NCBI GenBank assembly: GCA_902783795.1
Contig: CACZSO010000159.1
Span: 1 to 8,404 of the forward strand
DNA: 8,404 nucleotides
DNA from: an uncultured Eubacteriales bacterium
Lineage (GTDB): Bacteria; Bacillota; Clostridia; Lachnospirales; Lachnospiraceae
Direction of reading: 5' to 3'
This document shows positions 1-5,986 of the stretch, piece after piece; positions within the stretch are counted from its first letter, which is position 1, and each line of letters opens with the position of its first letter. Below the pieces are notes generated by a model. The model had not been told where the DNA came from. It did no database searches and saw only the letters and a program-made list of their open reading frames with translations. The translations under genes and the position numbers were made by a program.

Positions 1-448
1 CGATCACGTCGTCAAAACTATATCCCTGTTCCATCAACCCCACCATGCGGCTCACCAGCAGGCCCAGGCCGCCGGAGATACACCGGGTATCCATGATATA
101 AAGCTTGCGGTCCGGGAAAGTCTTACGGGCTTCCTCCGCTGCAGCTATGGCATTTACATACGAGACAGACATTTTTTCCGACATATCCAGGAAAATTACA
201 TCCTTGCCAGTTTGAAGCAGTCCCTCAAAAAACTCCTGATACATAAACTCATTGATCATCGAAGTGGTCAGGCGCTCGCCGGTCCGCATCCTTTCATACA
301 CCGCCTGGCGGCTTTCCTCTCTGCAGTCATCCTCAAACTGCTCGCTGCCATTCGTGTAAGTGTAGGCAATGAAAGGGATCTGATGTTCGTCCAGATAAGT
401 TCTGGGCAGGTCTGATGTCGATGAAGTGGCAATGATATAGTCAGCCAT
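1..448 (-). CDS. DegV family (fatty-acid-binding) protein, 3' end cut by window
   Basis: The reading frame opens leftward at an ATG at 446-448 and runs off the window edge after about 149 codons; DegV proteins are usually near 280-290 residues, so about the first half is present. The protein starts MADYIIATSSTSDLP, matching the family's first strand and its ST-x-DLP turn. Further family signatures follow: RLTTSMIN (the TTS fatty-acid carboxylate-binding segment), IFLDMSEKMSVSYVNA (equivalent of the usual SS-x-LSGTY-x-SA stretch), and DTRCISGGLGLLV. Characterised DegV/FakB proteins bind a fatty acid and present it to a fatty-acid kinase; that role is family knowledge. An AAAGGAG ribosome binding site lies six bases upstream of the ATG. 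The usual LSGTY core is changed to MSVSY here, a small divergence. It is transcribed away from the MarR-like gene and has its own promoter. Confidence 0.9.
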   Translation of the reverse strand, partial: MADYIIATSSTSDLPRTYLDEHQIPFIAYTYTNGSEQFEDDCREESRQAVYERMRTGERLTTSMINEFMYQEFFEGLLQTGKDVIFLDMSEKMSVSYVNAIAAAEEARKTFPDRKLYIMDTRCISGGLGLLVSRMVGLMEQGYSFDDVI

Positions 449-531
449 GATGGTCTCCTTTGTTATGTTTTCTCTATAACGCTGCTGAAGACTTCGCCGG
501 AAAAAAGGCTTTCCGTTTTCAGCATTTCCCT

Positions 532-560
532 ATTATACTCTAAAGCCCCACAATAAACAA
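532..560 (-). promoter_or_regulatory. Sigma-A-type promoter for the DegV gene
   Basis: On the minus strand a perfect -10 box TATAAT (532-537) lies 17 bp from a -35 candidate TTGTTT (555-560). Transcription would start near 525, giving a leader of roughly 75 bases before the DegV start codon. The -35 matches consensus only in its TTG half, so the call leans on the -10 and the exact spacing. Confidence 0.65.
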
Positions 561-656
561 GAGCCCGTTTGAAGATAACTTTTTCAGTTCATGCTCTCTC
601 TCCGGAGCGGATTTTCTAATAGTTTTATGGCAGCAGAAAAATAATCAAAAACATTA

Positions 657-668
657 TTTAGGTACCTT
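657..668. promoter_or_regulatory. Operator candidate 1 (AGGTACCT palindrome over the -35)
   Basis: The sequence TTTAGGTACCTT carries the perfect 8-bp palindrome AGGTACCT (660-667). Its right end overlaps the -35 hexamer of the regulator's promoter. The exact inverted complement of the whole 12-mer occurs at 705-716. The inferred full operator is TTAGGTACCTAA, a plausible size for a MarR dimer. Binding here would block RNA polymerase. The element occurs only twice in the window, both beside this promoter. Confidence 0.6.
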
Positions 669-695
669 GACATTTATGCCGAGACGTGTTATACT
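667..695 (+). promoter_or_regulatory. Strong sigma-A-type promoter of the MarR-like gene
   Basis: A -35 of TTGACA (667-672, perfect) and a -10 of TATACT (690-695, one mismatch) are separated by exactly 17 bp. Transcription would begin near 702, leaving a leader of about 80 bases. The promoter lies between two copies of the AGGTACCT element, one overlapping the -35 and one just after the start point. That is the usual arrangement for a tightly repressed, autoregulated gene. Confidence 0.8.
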
Positions 696-704
696 CTCTA
701 TCGT

Positions 705-716
705 AAGGTACCTAAA
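705..716. promoter_or_regulatory. Operator candidate 2 (inverted copy, just past the start point)
   Basis: AAGGTACCTAAA is the exact reverse complement of operator candidate 1, and their AGGTACCT cores are 46 bp apart (660-667 and 706-713). It sits about 3-15 bases after the predicted transcription start, where a bound repressor would block promoter clearance. Together the two sites make a symmetrical pair around the promoter. Confidence 0.6.
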
Positions 717-784
717 CAAACATCTCTCATATTCGTTCGCAGCTGTATTTATGCTGCCTTAAGCTAATTGAAAGGAGAAACCGT

Positions 785-1585
785 ATGACTTTAGACGAAT
801 TGAAAAATATCATGCCGAACTGTGTAAACTGCAGACGCCACTGTCCCATGGACGATCTTCGCTGCGAAAAGGGCCGGAAGATGGCAGAGCGGATCCTGGC
901 GGGAGAAGCCACTCCGGAAGAATATATTAATAAAGCAGAAGAAAGATTCTGCCGCAGGTCTGAGGGCCTGCCCTTCTCCGGTTTTGATGACAGTCCCTGC
1001 CAAGGCCCGGAAAACCTTCCCTTCATAGACCGCAAAGGCCGCGATTCCAAGGGGTTTGAGCATCTGCCGTTCAATGGTCCCGCAGACAGATCCTCTCACG
1101 GACCAAAGAATATGCCGTTCCGTGGGCCTGGCTTTTACTCCGGACAGGAGCCCGGTCTTCATGGCAGGCCGCGTTACCCGCGGCTTCCACAGGATGATTC
1201 CCTGAATTCCCTTCTGACCTATGCCGCCCACAAGGTCCGTCCGCGGCGCGCAAAAGGTGCGCCGGGTACGGAAGGGATGGCACAGCAGCGTATTCTGAAA
1301 CTTCTGGGGGAGACATCAGGCATCTCTCAGCAAACCCTTATGGAGATCCTGGCCATCCGCCCCGGTTCTTTAAGTGAACTGCTGAAGAAGTTGGAAAGCA
1401 AGGGGCTGATCCTCCGGACACCGGATGAAAACGACCGCCGGAAAAATACCCTCTCCCTCACCGATGCCGGCCGCCAGGCCTTAAAAGAAACTGAAGAGCG
1501 GCGCGATCCCTTCCGCATGCTGAGCGAAGAAGAGCAGGGTACTTTGAAAACCCTGCTGAAAAAGATCATTGAAGGGAATGATTGA
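785..1585 (+). CDS. MarR-like winged-helix regulator with Cys cluster and 16-residue repeats
   Basis: This 266-residue protein has three parts. Residues 13-27 hold a cysteine cluster, C13-x2-C16-x2-HC20-x6-C27, that could bind a metal or act as a thiol sensor. Residues 60-123 are four degenerate 16-residue repeats, each opening E/K-x-L/M-PF (L62, L78, L94, M110) and mostly ending near GP. Residues about 138-266 form a MarR fold: a helix (DDSLNSLLTYAAHK), the recognition region (QQTLMEILAIRPGSLSELLKKLESKGLI), the wing (RTPDENDRRKNTLSLTDAG), and a C-terminal helix pair for dimerisation. Typical MarR proteins have about 140-150 residues, so the first half is extra. The start follows AAAGGAG (771-777) by seven bases. 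It probably represses its own promoter through the two AGGTACCT sites. Its ligand and other targets are unknown; the next gene, an amidohydrolase, has its own promoter. Confidence 0.88.
   Translation: MTLDELKNIMPNCVNCRRHCPMDDLRCEKGRKMAERILAGEATPEEYINKAEERFCRRSEGLPFSGFDDSPCQGPENLPFIDRKGRDSKGFEHLPFNGPADRSSHGPKNMPFRGPGFYSGQEPGLHGRPRYPRLPQDDSLNSLLTYAAHKVRPRRAKGAPGTEGMAQQRILKLLGETSGISQQTLMEILAIRPGSLSELLKKLESKGLILRTPDENDRRKNTLSLTDAGRQALKETEERRDPFRMLSEEEQGTLKTLLKKIIEGND
962..1153 (+). repeat. Four 48-bp in-frame repeats in the MarR-like gene
   Basis: Residues 60-75, 76-91, 92-107 and 108-123 align without gaps as four units of exactly 16 residues (48 bp each). They open EGLPFSG, ENLPFID, EHLPFNG and KNMPFRG. 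Three of the four end in a G/E-P or GP, and position 12 is mostly a small polar residue. At DNA level the units have diverged, so the period is clear mainly in protein. They are rich in Gly, Pro, Ser and charged residues, suggesting a flexible linker with a repeated short hydrophobic motif. Confidence 0.8.
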
Positions 1586-1630
1586 TCCTGGCGCCGGTTG
1601 GTGCTCCTTTATAAAAAAATGCTGAATGGG

Positions 1631-1659
1631 CTGGTATCCCGGGACTTTTATGCTATAAT
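1631..1659 (+). promoter_or_regulatory. Extended -10 promoter of the amidohydrolase gene
   Basis: A perfect TATAAT (1654-1659) is preceded by TGC (1651-1653), making an extended -10. The hexamer 17 bp upstream, CTGGTA (1631-1636), is a poor -35, which extended -10 promoters tolerate. The start point would fall near 1666, two bases before a hairpin-forming inverted repeat. Confidence 0.65.
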
Positions 1660-1667
1660 GAAACACA

Positions 1668-1685
1668 CCGGATATATGGATCCGG
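1668..1685 (+). promoter_or_regulatory. Inverted repeat at the 5' end of the amidohydrolase transcript
   Basis: CCGGAT (1668-1673) and ATCCGG (1680-1685) are perfect complements around a six-base spacer. The element starts at about the predicted transcription start, so it could be an operator or a 5'-terminal RNA hairpin. Similar CCGGA...TCCGG elements precede the serpin gene and the isomerase operon, with spacers that vary, which favours RNA structure over a fixed protein site. Confidence 0.45.
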
Positions 1686-1716
1686 ACAGAAGTTTCATTA
1701 AGGAGGATCCAATCAA

Positions 1717-2859
1717 ATGATCATTAAAAACGGACAGATCTATGACGCAGTGAACCGTGAGCCTTACGTGGCCGATATCCGTCTGAAAGACGGAAAGATC
1801 CTGGAAATCCAGGCCGGTCTTTTGGAAGAGGCCGGAGAAGAAGTGCTGGACGCTTCCGGCCTTCGCGTTTATCCCGGCTTTATAGACGCCCACTCCCACT
1901 TAGGCCTGGATGGCTGGGGCATCGGCTTTGAAGGCGCTGATTATAATGAACACGGCGATGTCTGTACCCCCCATCTTCGTTCCGAGGACAGCTTCAACCC
2001 GCTGGATCCCAGTGTCAGCCATGCCGCAAAAGGCGGCGTGACCACTGTCGCCACAGGGCAGGGAAGCGCCAACCCCATCGGCGGCACCTGGATCGCCGTA
2101 AAGACCACGGGGGTCTGTGTGGACGATATGATCGTGAAAACACCCATCGCCATGAAGTGTGCCCTGGGAGAAAACCCAAAACGGGTCTACCGGGATAAGG
2201 GTAATGCCGCCCGCATGTCCACCGCTTCCGTAATCCGCGGCATGCTTTTCAAGGCAAAGGAATACCTGGCTAAGAAAGAGGCCGCCGGCGACGATATTTT
2301 CAAAAAGCCCGCTTTTGATTTCAAGTGTGAGGCCATGATCCCGGTGCTGAAAAAGGAGATCCCTTTAAAGATCCACGCCCATCAGGCCAATGATATCCTG
2401 ACAGCCATCCGGATCGCGAAAGAATTCGATGTGCTGCTTACCATCGAGCATGTGACGGAAGGACATCTGATTGCAGATAAACTGGCCGGCTGTTCCTACC
2501 CTCTGGCTGTAGGTCCCACCCTGACTCATGCGACTAAATTCGAGCTTCAGCATAAGTCCTGGGAGACACCCGGCATCCTGGCTTCTAAAGGCTGCCAAGT
2601 CTCTATTATCACCGATGCGCCTGTCATTCCTCAGGAATACCTGCCGCTTTGTGCCGGTCTGGCTGTCAAGGCGGGCATGGATCCCTTTGAAGCCCTGAAA
2701 GCCATCACCATCAATCCCGCAAAACATATAGGCATTGCAGACCGGGTGGGCTCCCTGGAAGTCGGAAAAGACGCGGATCTGGTCCTGACAGACGGTGATC
2801 CCATGGTCAGCGATACCTGCATCCGCCAGGTCTTCATCAACGGCCGGGCAGTGGAGTAA
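1717..2859 (+). CDS. Metal-dependent amidohydrolase (imidazolonepropionase-like)
   Basis: This is a complete 380-residue member of the amidohydrolase superfamily, the cytosolic TIM-barrel hydrolases that use one or two metal ions to cleave C-N bonds. Residues 1-50 and 345-380 form the small beta domain that ends in the typical GSLEVGKDADLVL and FINGRAVE stretches. The barrel carries the metal ligands expected of the family: H59 and H61 in PGFIDAHSHLG, H220 and H222 in KIHAHQANDI, H245 in IEHVTEGH, and the catalytic D300 in IITDAPV. The layout resembles imidazolonepropionase-related amidohydrolases rather than dihydroorotase or adenine deaminase. No histidine-utilisation gene is nearby, so the substrate is unknown. 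An AGGAGG ribosome binding site (1701-1706) lies ten bases before the ATG. The gene has its own promoter, and a 108-bp gap separates it from the serpin gene. Confidence 0.9.
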   Translation: MIIKNGQIYDAVNREPYVADIRLKDGKILEIQAGLLEEAGEEVLDASGLRVYPGFIDAHSHLGLDGWGIGFEGADYNEHGDVCTPHLRSEDSFNPLDPSVSHAAKGGVTTVATGQGSANPIGGTWIAVKTTGVCVDDMIVKTPIAMKCALGENPKRVYRDKGNAARMSTASVIRGMLFKAKEYLAKKEAAGDDIFKKPAFDFKCEAMIPVLKKEIPLKIHAHQANDILTAIRIAKEFDVLLTIEHVTEGHLIADKLAGCSYPLAVGPTLTHATKFELQHKSWETPGILASKGCQVSIITDAPVIPQEYLPLCAGLAVKAGMDPFEALKAITINPAKHIGIADRVGSLEVGKDADLVLTDGDPMVSDTCIRQVFINGRAVE

Positions 2860-2967
2860 CTTTCCTCTGTATTTTCTGTCTTTATGTATAACAGCCGGAT
2901 CCTTCATCCGGACAGTTTATGAAAGGAAGCCGGGTGTGCTTCATAAAAAGCCCCGGAACAGATCATC
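2860..2967 (+). promoter_or_regulatory. Leader region of the serpin gene with competing hairpins
   Basis: A -10-like TATAAC (2887-2892) has no clear -35. Just after it is the inverted repeat CCGGAT...ATCCGG (2895-2911, five-base spacer). Downstream, GAAGC (2926-2930) can pair with GCTTC (2938-2942), while the overlapping CCGGG (2930-2934) can pair instead with CCCGG (2952-2956), which touches the weak ribosome-binding candidate GGAA near 2955. The two pairings cannot form together. No uridine run follows any of the hairpins, so none looks like a terminator. Co-transcription with the amidohydrolase is possible. Confidence 0.35.
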
Positions 2968-4392
2968 ATGAAAAAGTTTATCGCCTGTTTCATTTCAGGC
3001 CTAATGGTATTAAGTCTTATCAGCTGCGGGACGTCTCTTCCCGAAACTGTACCATCCCAGGATGCTTCTCAAAAAGCGCCTGAATCTTCTTCACAGGATG
3101 AAGCAGGGGCTGCACAGGCCCAGCTTCTGTCTGCACCGGTAAATCCTGTATCTCCCAAGGCGGCCGTTCTCAACCCGTACGGTGAAGTGGAAGAGCCCGA
3201 AAACGCAGAAGGTGCGGATTACGAAAGCATCGATGCCATGAGGGAAGCCCAGCTGAAAATGTATAACGAGATCAGGAGTTCCCTCACGGATTATTATGAT
3301 AAGAGCATTGCCCAGATCCTCAGCGATACGAAGGGCAAAAACCTGGTCTATTCACCGGTCAATGTTTATCTGGCCCTGGCTATGCTGGCGGAGATCACTA
3401 ACGGTAATTCCCGGGAACAGCTCCTGTCTCTTCTTGGGCAGAAATCCGCTGAAGAGCTGGAAAAGACCGCTGCCCTCCTGTTTTTAAGCTGTTATGCCGA
3501 AGACGGGAAAAACAGCTGCACTCTGGGAAATTCCTTATGGCTGGCTCAGGATCTGAACACAAATAATGATACTGTAAAGAACCTGGCAGAACATTTTTAT
3601 GCCTCTGTTTACCGCGGTATCATGGGTTCTGATGATATGAACGAGGCTCTCAGGGCATGGCTTAACGAGAACACCGGGAAGCTATTGGAAGATGCTGTAG
3701 ACGATGTCACCACTAAACCAGATACCATCATTGCTCTGGCCTCTGCCATCTACTTCAAGGCAGCCTGGGAAGAAGCTTTCAAAAAAGAAAAGACGAAAAC
3801 ACAGGCTTTCCATAATGCTGCCGGACAGGATAAGGACTGTACCTTCCTGACAGAGGACGGCACCAGCCAGATATATCTGGGTGAGAAATTCACTGCCTGG
3901 TCGAAGTGGATGACCGATGGCAGCCGCATGTTCTTCTTCCTGCCGGACGAAGGCACATCGGCGGAAGAAGTGGCAGCCTCTCCGGAGTTTCTTGAATTCC
4001 TCCATAAGGACGATGATGCCCGGTATGCCATGGCTAAAACGGTTGAAGTCCATGCAGAGATCCCGAAGTTCGATGTTTCCTCGGATGTGGATCTGATCTC
4101 CAGTCTGATGGCCCTGGGGATCACGGATGTCTTTTCTGACCAGACCGCAGATTTTTCTTCTATTCTGGCTGAATACATGCCGGCAGAAGTGGATTCCGTG
4201 GAGCATGCCGCCCGGGTCAAGATCGATGAGGATGGCTGTGAAGCTGCGGCCTACACCCTGATCATGGTCAAAAACACCTCCCTGTTTATAGGTGATAAGG
4301 CAGATTTTATCTGTGACCGTCCCTTCGTGTTCACTATTGAAAACCAGAACGGCGCCACCCTCTTCACCGGAATCGTGAACGAAATGGAGTAA
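2968..4392 (+). CDS. Lipoprotein serpin (serine/cysteine protease inhibitor)
   Basis: This 474-residue protein begins with a lipoprotein signal peptide: KK, a hydrophobic run, then the lipobox LISC with the lipidated cysteine at C20. Residues 21 to about 100 are a Ser/Gln/Glu/Ala-rich linker that would hold the inhibitor off the membrane. The serpin domain (about 105-473) shows NLVYSPVNVYLALAML (125-140), ASAIYFKAAWEEAF (258-271), the hinge DEDGCEAAAYT (420-430), and the C-terminal RPFVFTIEN and ATLFTGIV strands. Inhibitory serpins trap a protease by inserting the cleaved reactive loop; the small residues after the hinge indicate an inhibitor. Counting G423 as P15 puts P1-P1' at T437-S438. 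The usual P14 Thr is Cys (C424), and the segment after P1' is four residues longer than in alpha-1-antitrypsin. The target protease is unknown. The ribosome binding site is weak. The gene ends at a strong shared terminator. Confidence 0.93.
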   Translation: MKKFIACFISGLMVLSLISCGTSLPETVPSQDASQKAPESSSQDEAGAAQAQLLSAPVNPVSPKAAVLNPYGEVEEPENAEGADYESIDAMREAQLKMYNEIRSSLTDYYDKSIAQILSDTKGKNLVYSPVNVYLALAMLAEITNGNSREQLLSLLGQKSAEELEKTAALLFLSCYAEDGKNSCTLGNSLWLAQDLNTNNDTVKNLAEHFYASVYRGIMGSDDMNEALRAWLNENTGKLLEDAVDDVTTKPDTIIALASAIYFKAAWEEAFKKEKTKTQAFHNAAGQDKDCTFLTEDGTSQIYLGEKFTAWSKWMTDGSRMFFFLPDEGTSAEEVAASPEFLEFLHKDDDARYAMAKTVEVHAEIPKFDVSSDVDLISSLMALGITDVFSDQTADFSSILAEYMPAEVDSVEHAARVKIDEDGCEAAAYTLIMVKNTSLFIGDKADFICDRPFVFTIENQNGATLFTGIVNEME

Positions 4393-4403
4393 TCTTTTAT
4401 TAC

Positions 4404-4445
4404 TAAAAAATGCCGGGGGCTTGAAGATCAAGCCCCCGGTCTTCT
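4404..4445. terminator. Bidirectional intrinsic terminator between serpin and flavodoxin genes
   Basis: A perfect 12-bp stem (4413-4424 with 4428-4439) closes a three-base AGA loop; the stem is very GC-rich (CCGGGGGC at its base). On the minus strand it is followed by CATTTTTTAG, a good uridine run for the flavodoxin operon. On the plus strand the tail TCTTCTTA is weaker but U-rich, serving the serpin gene. It lies 20 bases after the serpin stop codon and 8 bases after the flavodoxin stop codon. Confidence 0.92.
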
Positions 4446-4447
4446 TA

Positions 4448-4930
4448 TCAGCACCAGGCTTTCGCCCAGTCTTTTAATTCTTCTACGGTCACATCTGCGG
4501 CAAAACGCAGGCCTTCCTCTACCTTTGCGTCAGGCGCCAGTTCTTTAAGGTTCTTACCTGTCTCTCCGATCTTGGAGCCGCCGGAGGTGGCAAAGGGCAC
4601 TACCGTTTTCCCTGTAAAATCATACTGCTCTATAAAGGTATCGATGATGGATGGCTCTCTGTACCACCACACCGGGAAACCTACAAAAACAGTGTCATAC
4701 TGTGCCATATCCTCCACTTTGGATGCAATGGGCGGACGGCTGTTTCTGTCCTGCATCTCTATGGTAGAGCGACTTTCTTTATTTCTCCAGTCCAGGTCCT
4801 CAGCGGTATAAAGGGTCTCCGGCACGATCTCGAAGATGTCTCCACCTACAGCTTCCGCCAGTCTTTCCGCCACTTTCCCCGTTACATTGCCGCCGCTGGC
4901 GGTAAAATAAGCAACTAAAACTTTACTCAT
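4448..4930 (-). CDS. Flavodoxin (short-chain, FMN-binding)
   Basis: This complete 160-residue protein has a flavodoxin fold and would carry FMN as a low-potential cytosolic electron carrier or small NAD(P)H-linked redox partner. The first strand KVLVAYFTAS leads into the phosphate-binding loop (residues 10-17, TASGGNVT), then a helix (KVAERLAEAV). The isoalloxazine region is seen as VGFPVWWYREP (83-93), and the last FMN loop as PFATSGGSKIGET (112-124). Most relatives have a compact loop of the type SASG-x-T, so GGNVTG here looks about two residues longer. The start has AAAGGAG about six bases upstream. It is the second gene of a leftward pair, 13 bp after the isomerase gene, so the two are probably co-transcribed and the flavodoxin may serve a redox step linked to that gene. 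It ends at a bidirectional terminator. Confidence 0.9.
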   Translation of the reverse strand: MSKVLVAYFTASGGNVTGKVAERLAEAVGGDIFEIVPETLYTAEDLDWRNKESRSTIEMQDRNSRPPIASKVEDMAQYDTVFVGFPVWWYREPSIIDTFIEQYDFTGKTVVPFATSGGSKIGETGKNLKELAPDAKVEEGLRFAADVTVEELKDWAKAWC

Positions 4931-4943
4931 TTTTTCTCCTTTC

Positions 4944-5864
4944 TCAAATCACAAACTGATCCAGATAACGCTTGCTTAAGGTGAGCGAATCCATCACTTT
5001 TTCAAAGGAACCTTCAAAAGCGGTATCTTCCACTTCCACACAGGCGCAGCCATCATAGCCGATGTCAGTCAGGGCCGCCACATAGCTTCCCCAGTTCACA
5101 TCGCCCAGTCCCGGCAGCTTTGCGCTCATATAATCCAGCGGGAGGGCCATAATGCCCACATCCTTAAGTTTGTCCGGCCATATCTTCGTATCCTTGAAAT
5201 GCACATGGAAGATCCGGTCCTTAAACTCATAGATGGGCTGGATATAATCGATCATCTGCCATACCAGGTGGGACGGATCATAGTTCAGGCCCAGGTTGTC
5301 ATAGGGCAGCACCTCAAAGACCTTGCGCCAATTCACCGGGTTCGACATGACGTTCATGCCGCCGGGCCACTGGGCAGGGCCGAAAAGCAAGGGACAGTTT
5401 TCGATGCCGATCTTTACATTAAGCTTTTTCGCATGCTCCAGTATGGGCGGCCACACTTCCTTCACCATGGGCAGGTTCTCGTCTACGGATTTCTTAGGAT
5501 CGCGGCCAATGAACGTGGTGACCAGGCCGATCCCCAGTTTTGCCGATGCTTCGATCATAGCCATCAGATGAGCGTTATAAGCTTTCCTCTTCTCCGGATC
5601 CGGGTCCAGCTGGTTCACATAGCAGCTGAGGGACGATATCTGGACGCCCTTTTCCTTTGCATAATCCAGGACATGGTTCGCGTATACATCGTCCGCCAAT
5701 GCTTTTTCTGCGTCAATGTGACACACATTTGTATATCCTCGCGGGATAGATCCGCCCGGCCAGGACGCCGCTTCTACACACTGATACCCCAACCGGGAGG
5801 CAATATCGATCATCTCTTCATACGTACTGCCGCTTAAGATGGCAGACACAAAACCAAGCTTCAT
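4944..5864 (-). CDS. Sugar phosphate isomerase/epimerase-like TIM barrel
   Basis: The 306-residue product belongs to the xylose-isomerase-like TIM-barrel superfamily (AP_endonuc_2 fold), which includes sugar and inositol-derivative isomerases, epimerases and dehydratases. The likely metal ligands are E155 (GIENCP), D196 (NYDPSHL), H222 (FHVHFKD) and E277 (ACVEVED), with substrate-contacting H199 and H220 nearby. The frame can be read back to a TTG at 5880-5882, but the ATG at 5862-5864 is preferred because AAAGGAG lies seven bases upstream of it and the protein then starts MKLGFVSAILSG, the normal first strand. It is first in a leftward pair with the flavodoxin and has its own promoter, divergent from the MFS gene. 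Substrate is unknown; a role in catabolism of a compound imported by the neighbouring MFS permease is only inference. Confidence 0.88.
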   Translation of the reverse strand: MKLGFVSAILSGSTYEEMIDIASRLGYQCVEAASWPGGSIPRGYTNVCHIDAEKALADDVYANHVLDYAKEKGVQISSLSCYVNQLDPDPEKRKAYNAHLMAMIEASAKLGIGLVTTFIGRDPKKSVDENLPMVKEVWPPILEHAKKLNVKIGIENCPLLFGPAQWPGGMNVMSNPVNWRKVFEVLPYDNLGLNYDPSHLVWQMIDYIQPIYEFKDRIFHVHFKDTKIWPDKLKDVGIMALPLDYMSAKLPGLGDVNWGSYVAALTDIGYDGCACVEVEDTAFEGSFEKVMDSLTLSKRYLDQFVI

Positions 5865-5903
5865 AAACCTTCTCCTTTTCAAGTTCCTTCACGATTTCAT
5901 CCG

Positions 5904-5922
5904 CCGGACAACGCCTGTCCGG
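5904..5922 (-). promoter_or_regulatory. 5' leader hairpin of the isomerase-flavodoxin operon
   Basis: CCGGACA and TGTCCGG form a perfect 7-bp stem around a five-base loop. On the minus strand it begins about 8 bases after the predicted transcription start, so the operon's mRNA would begin with a hairpin. On the plus strand the same hairpin is followed by TTCCTTTTTTTAAT and reads like an intrinsic terminator, but no plus-strand gene ends before it. Its role is therefore unclear: mRNA stabilisation, a regulatory fold, or an antisense block. Confidence 0.5.
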
Positions 5923-5936
5923 TTCCTTTTTTTAAT

Positions 5937-5965
5937 ATTTTACGGCCTTTTTCCAGTACTTACAA
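5937..5965 (-). promoter_or_regulatory. Sigma-A-type promoter of the isomerase-flavodoxin operon
   Basis: On the minus strand a -35 of TTGTAA (5960-5965) and a -10 of TAAAAT (5937-5942) are exactly 17 bp apart, with one -10 mismatch and two -35 mismatches. Transcription would start near 5930, about 65 bases before the isomerase ATG. Confidence 0.65.
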
Positions 5966-5986
5966 GGTTGTTTTAGGAGATAAGAT

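Noticed and set aside
497..520. CGGAAA...TTTCCG hairpin in the DegV leader as a terminator
   Set aside because: The stem is AT-rich and short with a poor tail, and no gene ends before it.
785..1316. Long minus-strand frames opposite the MarR-like gene
   Set aside because: They lie antisense to a gene with clear domain matches and lack their own start signals.
1590..1615. Terminator after the MarR-like gene
   Set aside because: The stem is only six pairs with two G-U pairs and is followed by CCTTTATA, too weak to support.
2919..3085. Out-of-frame ORF starting before and overlapping the serpin gene
   Set aside because: No ribosome binding site precedes the ATG at 2919 and it runs inside the serpin coding region.
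5865..5882. Isomerase start at the upstream TTG
   Set aside because: The ribosome binding site AAAGGAG lies between the TTG and the ATG at 5864, so the ATG is the start.
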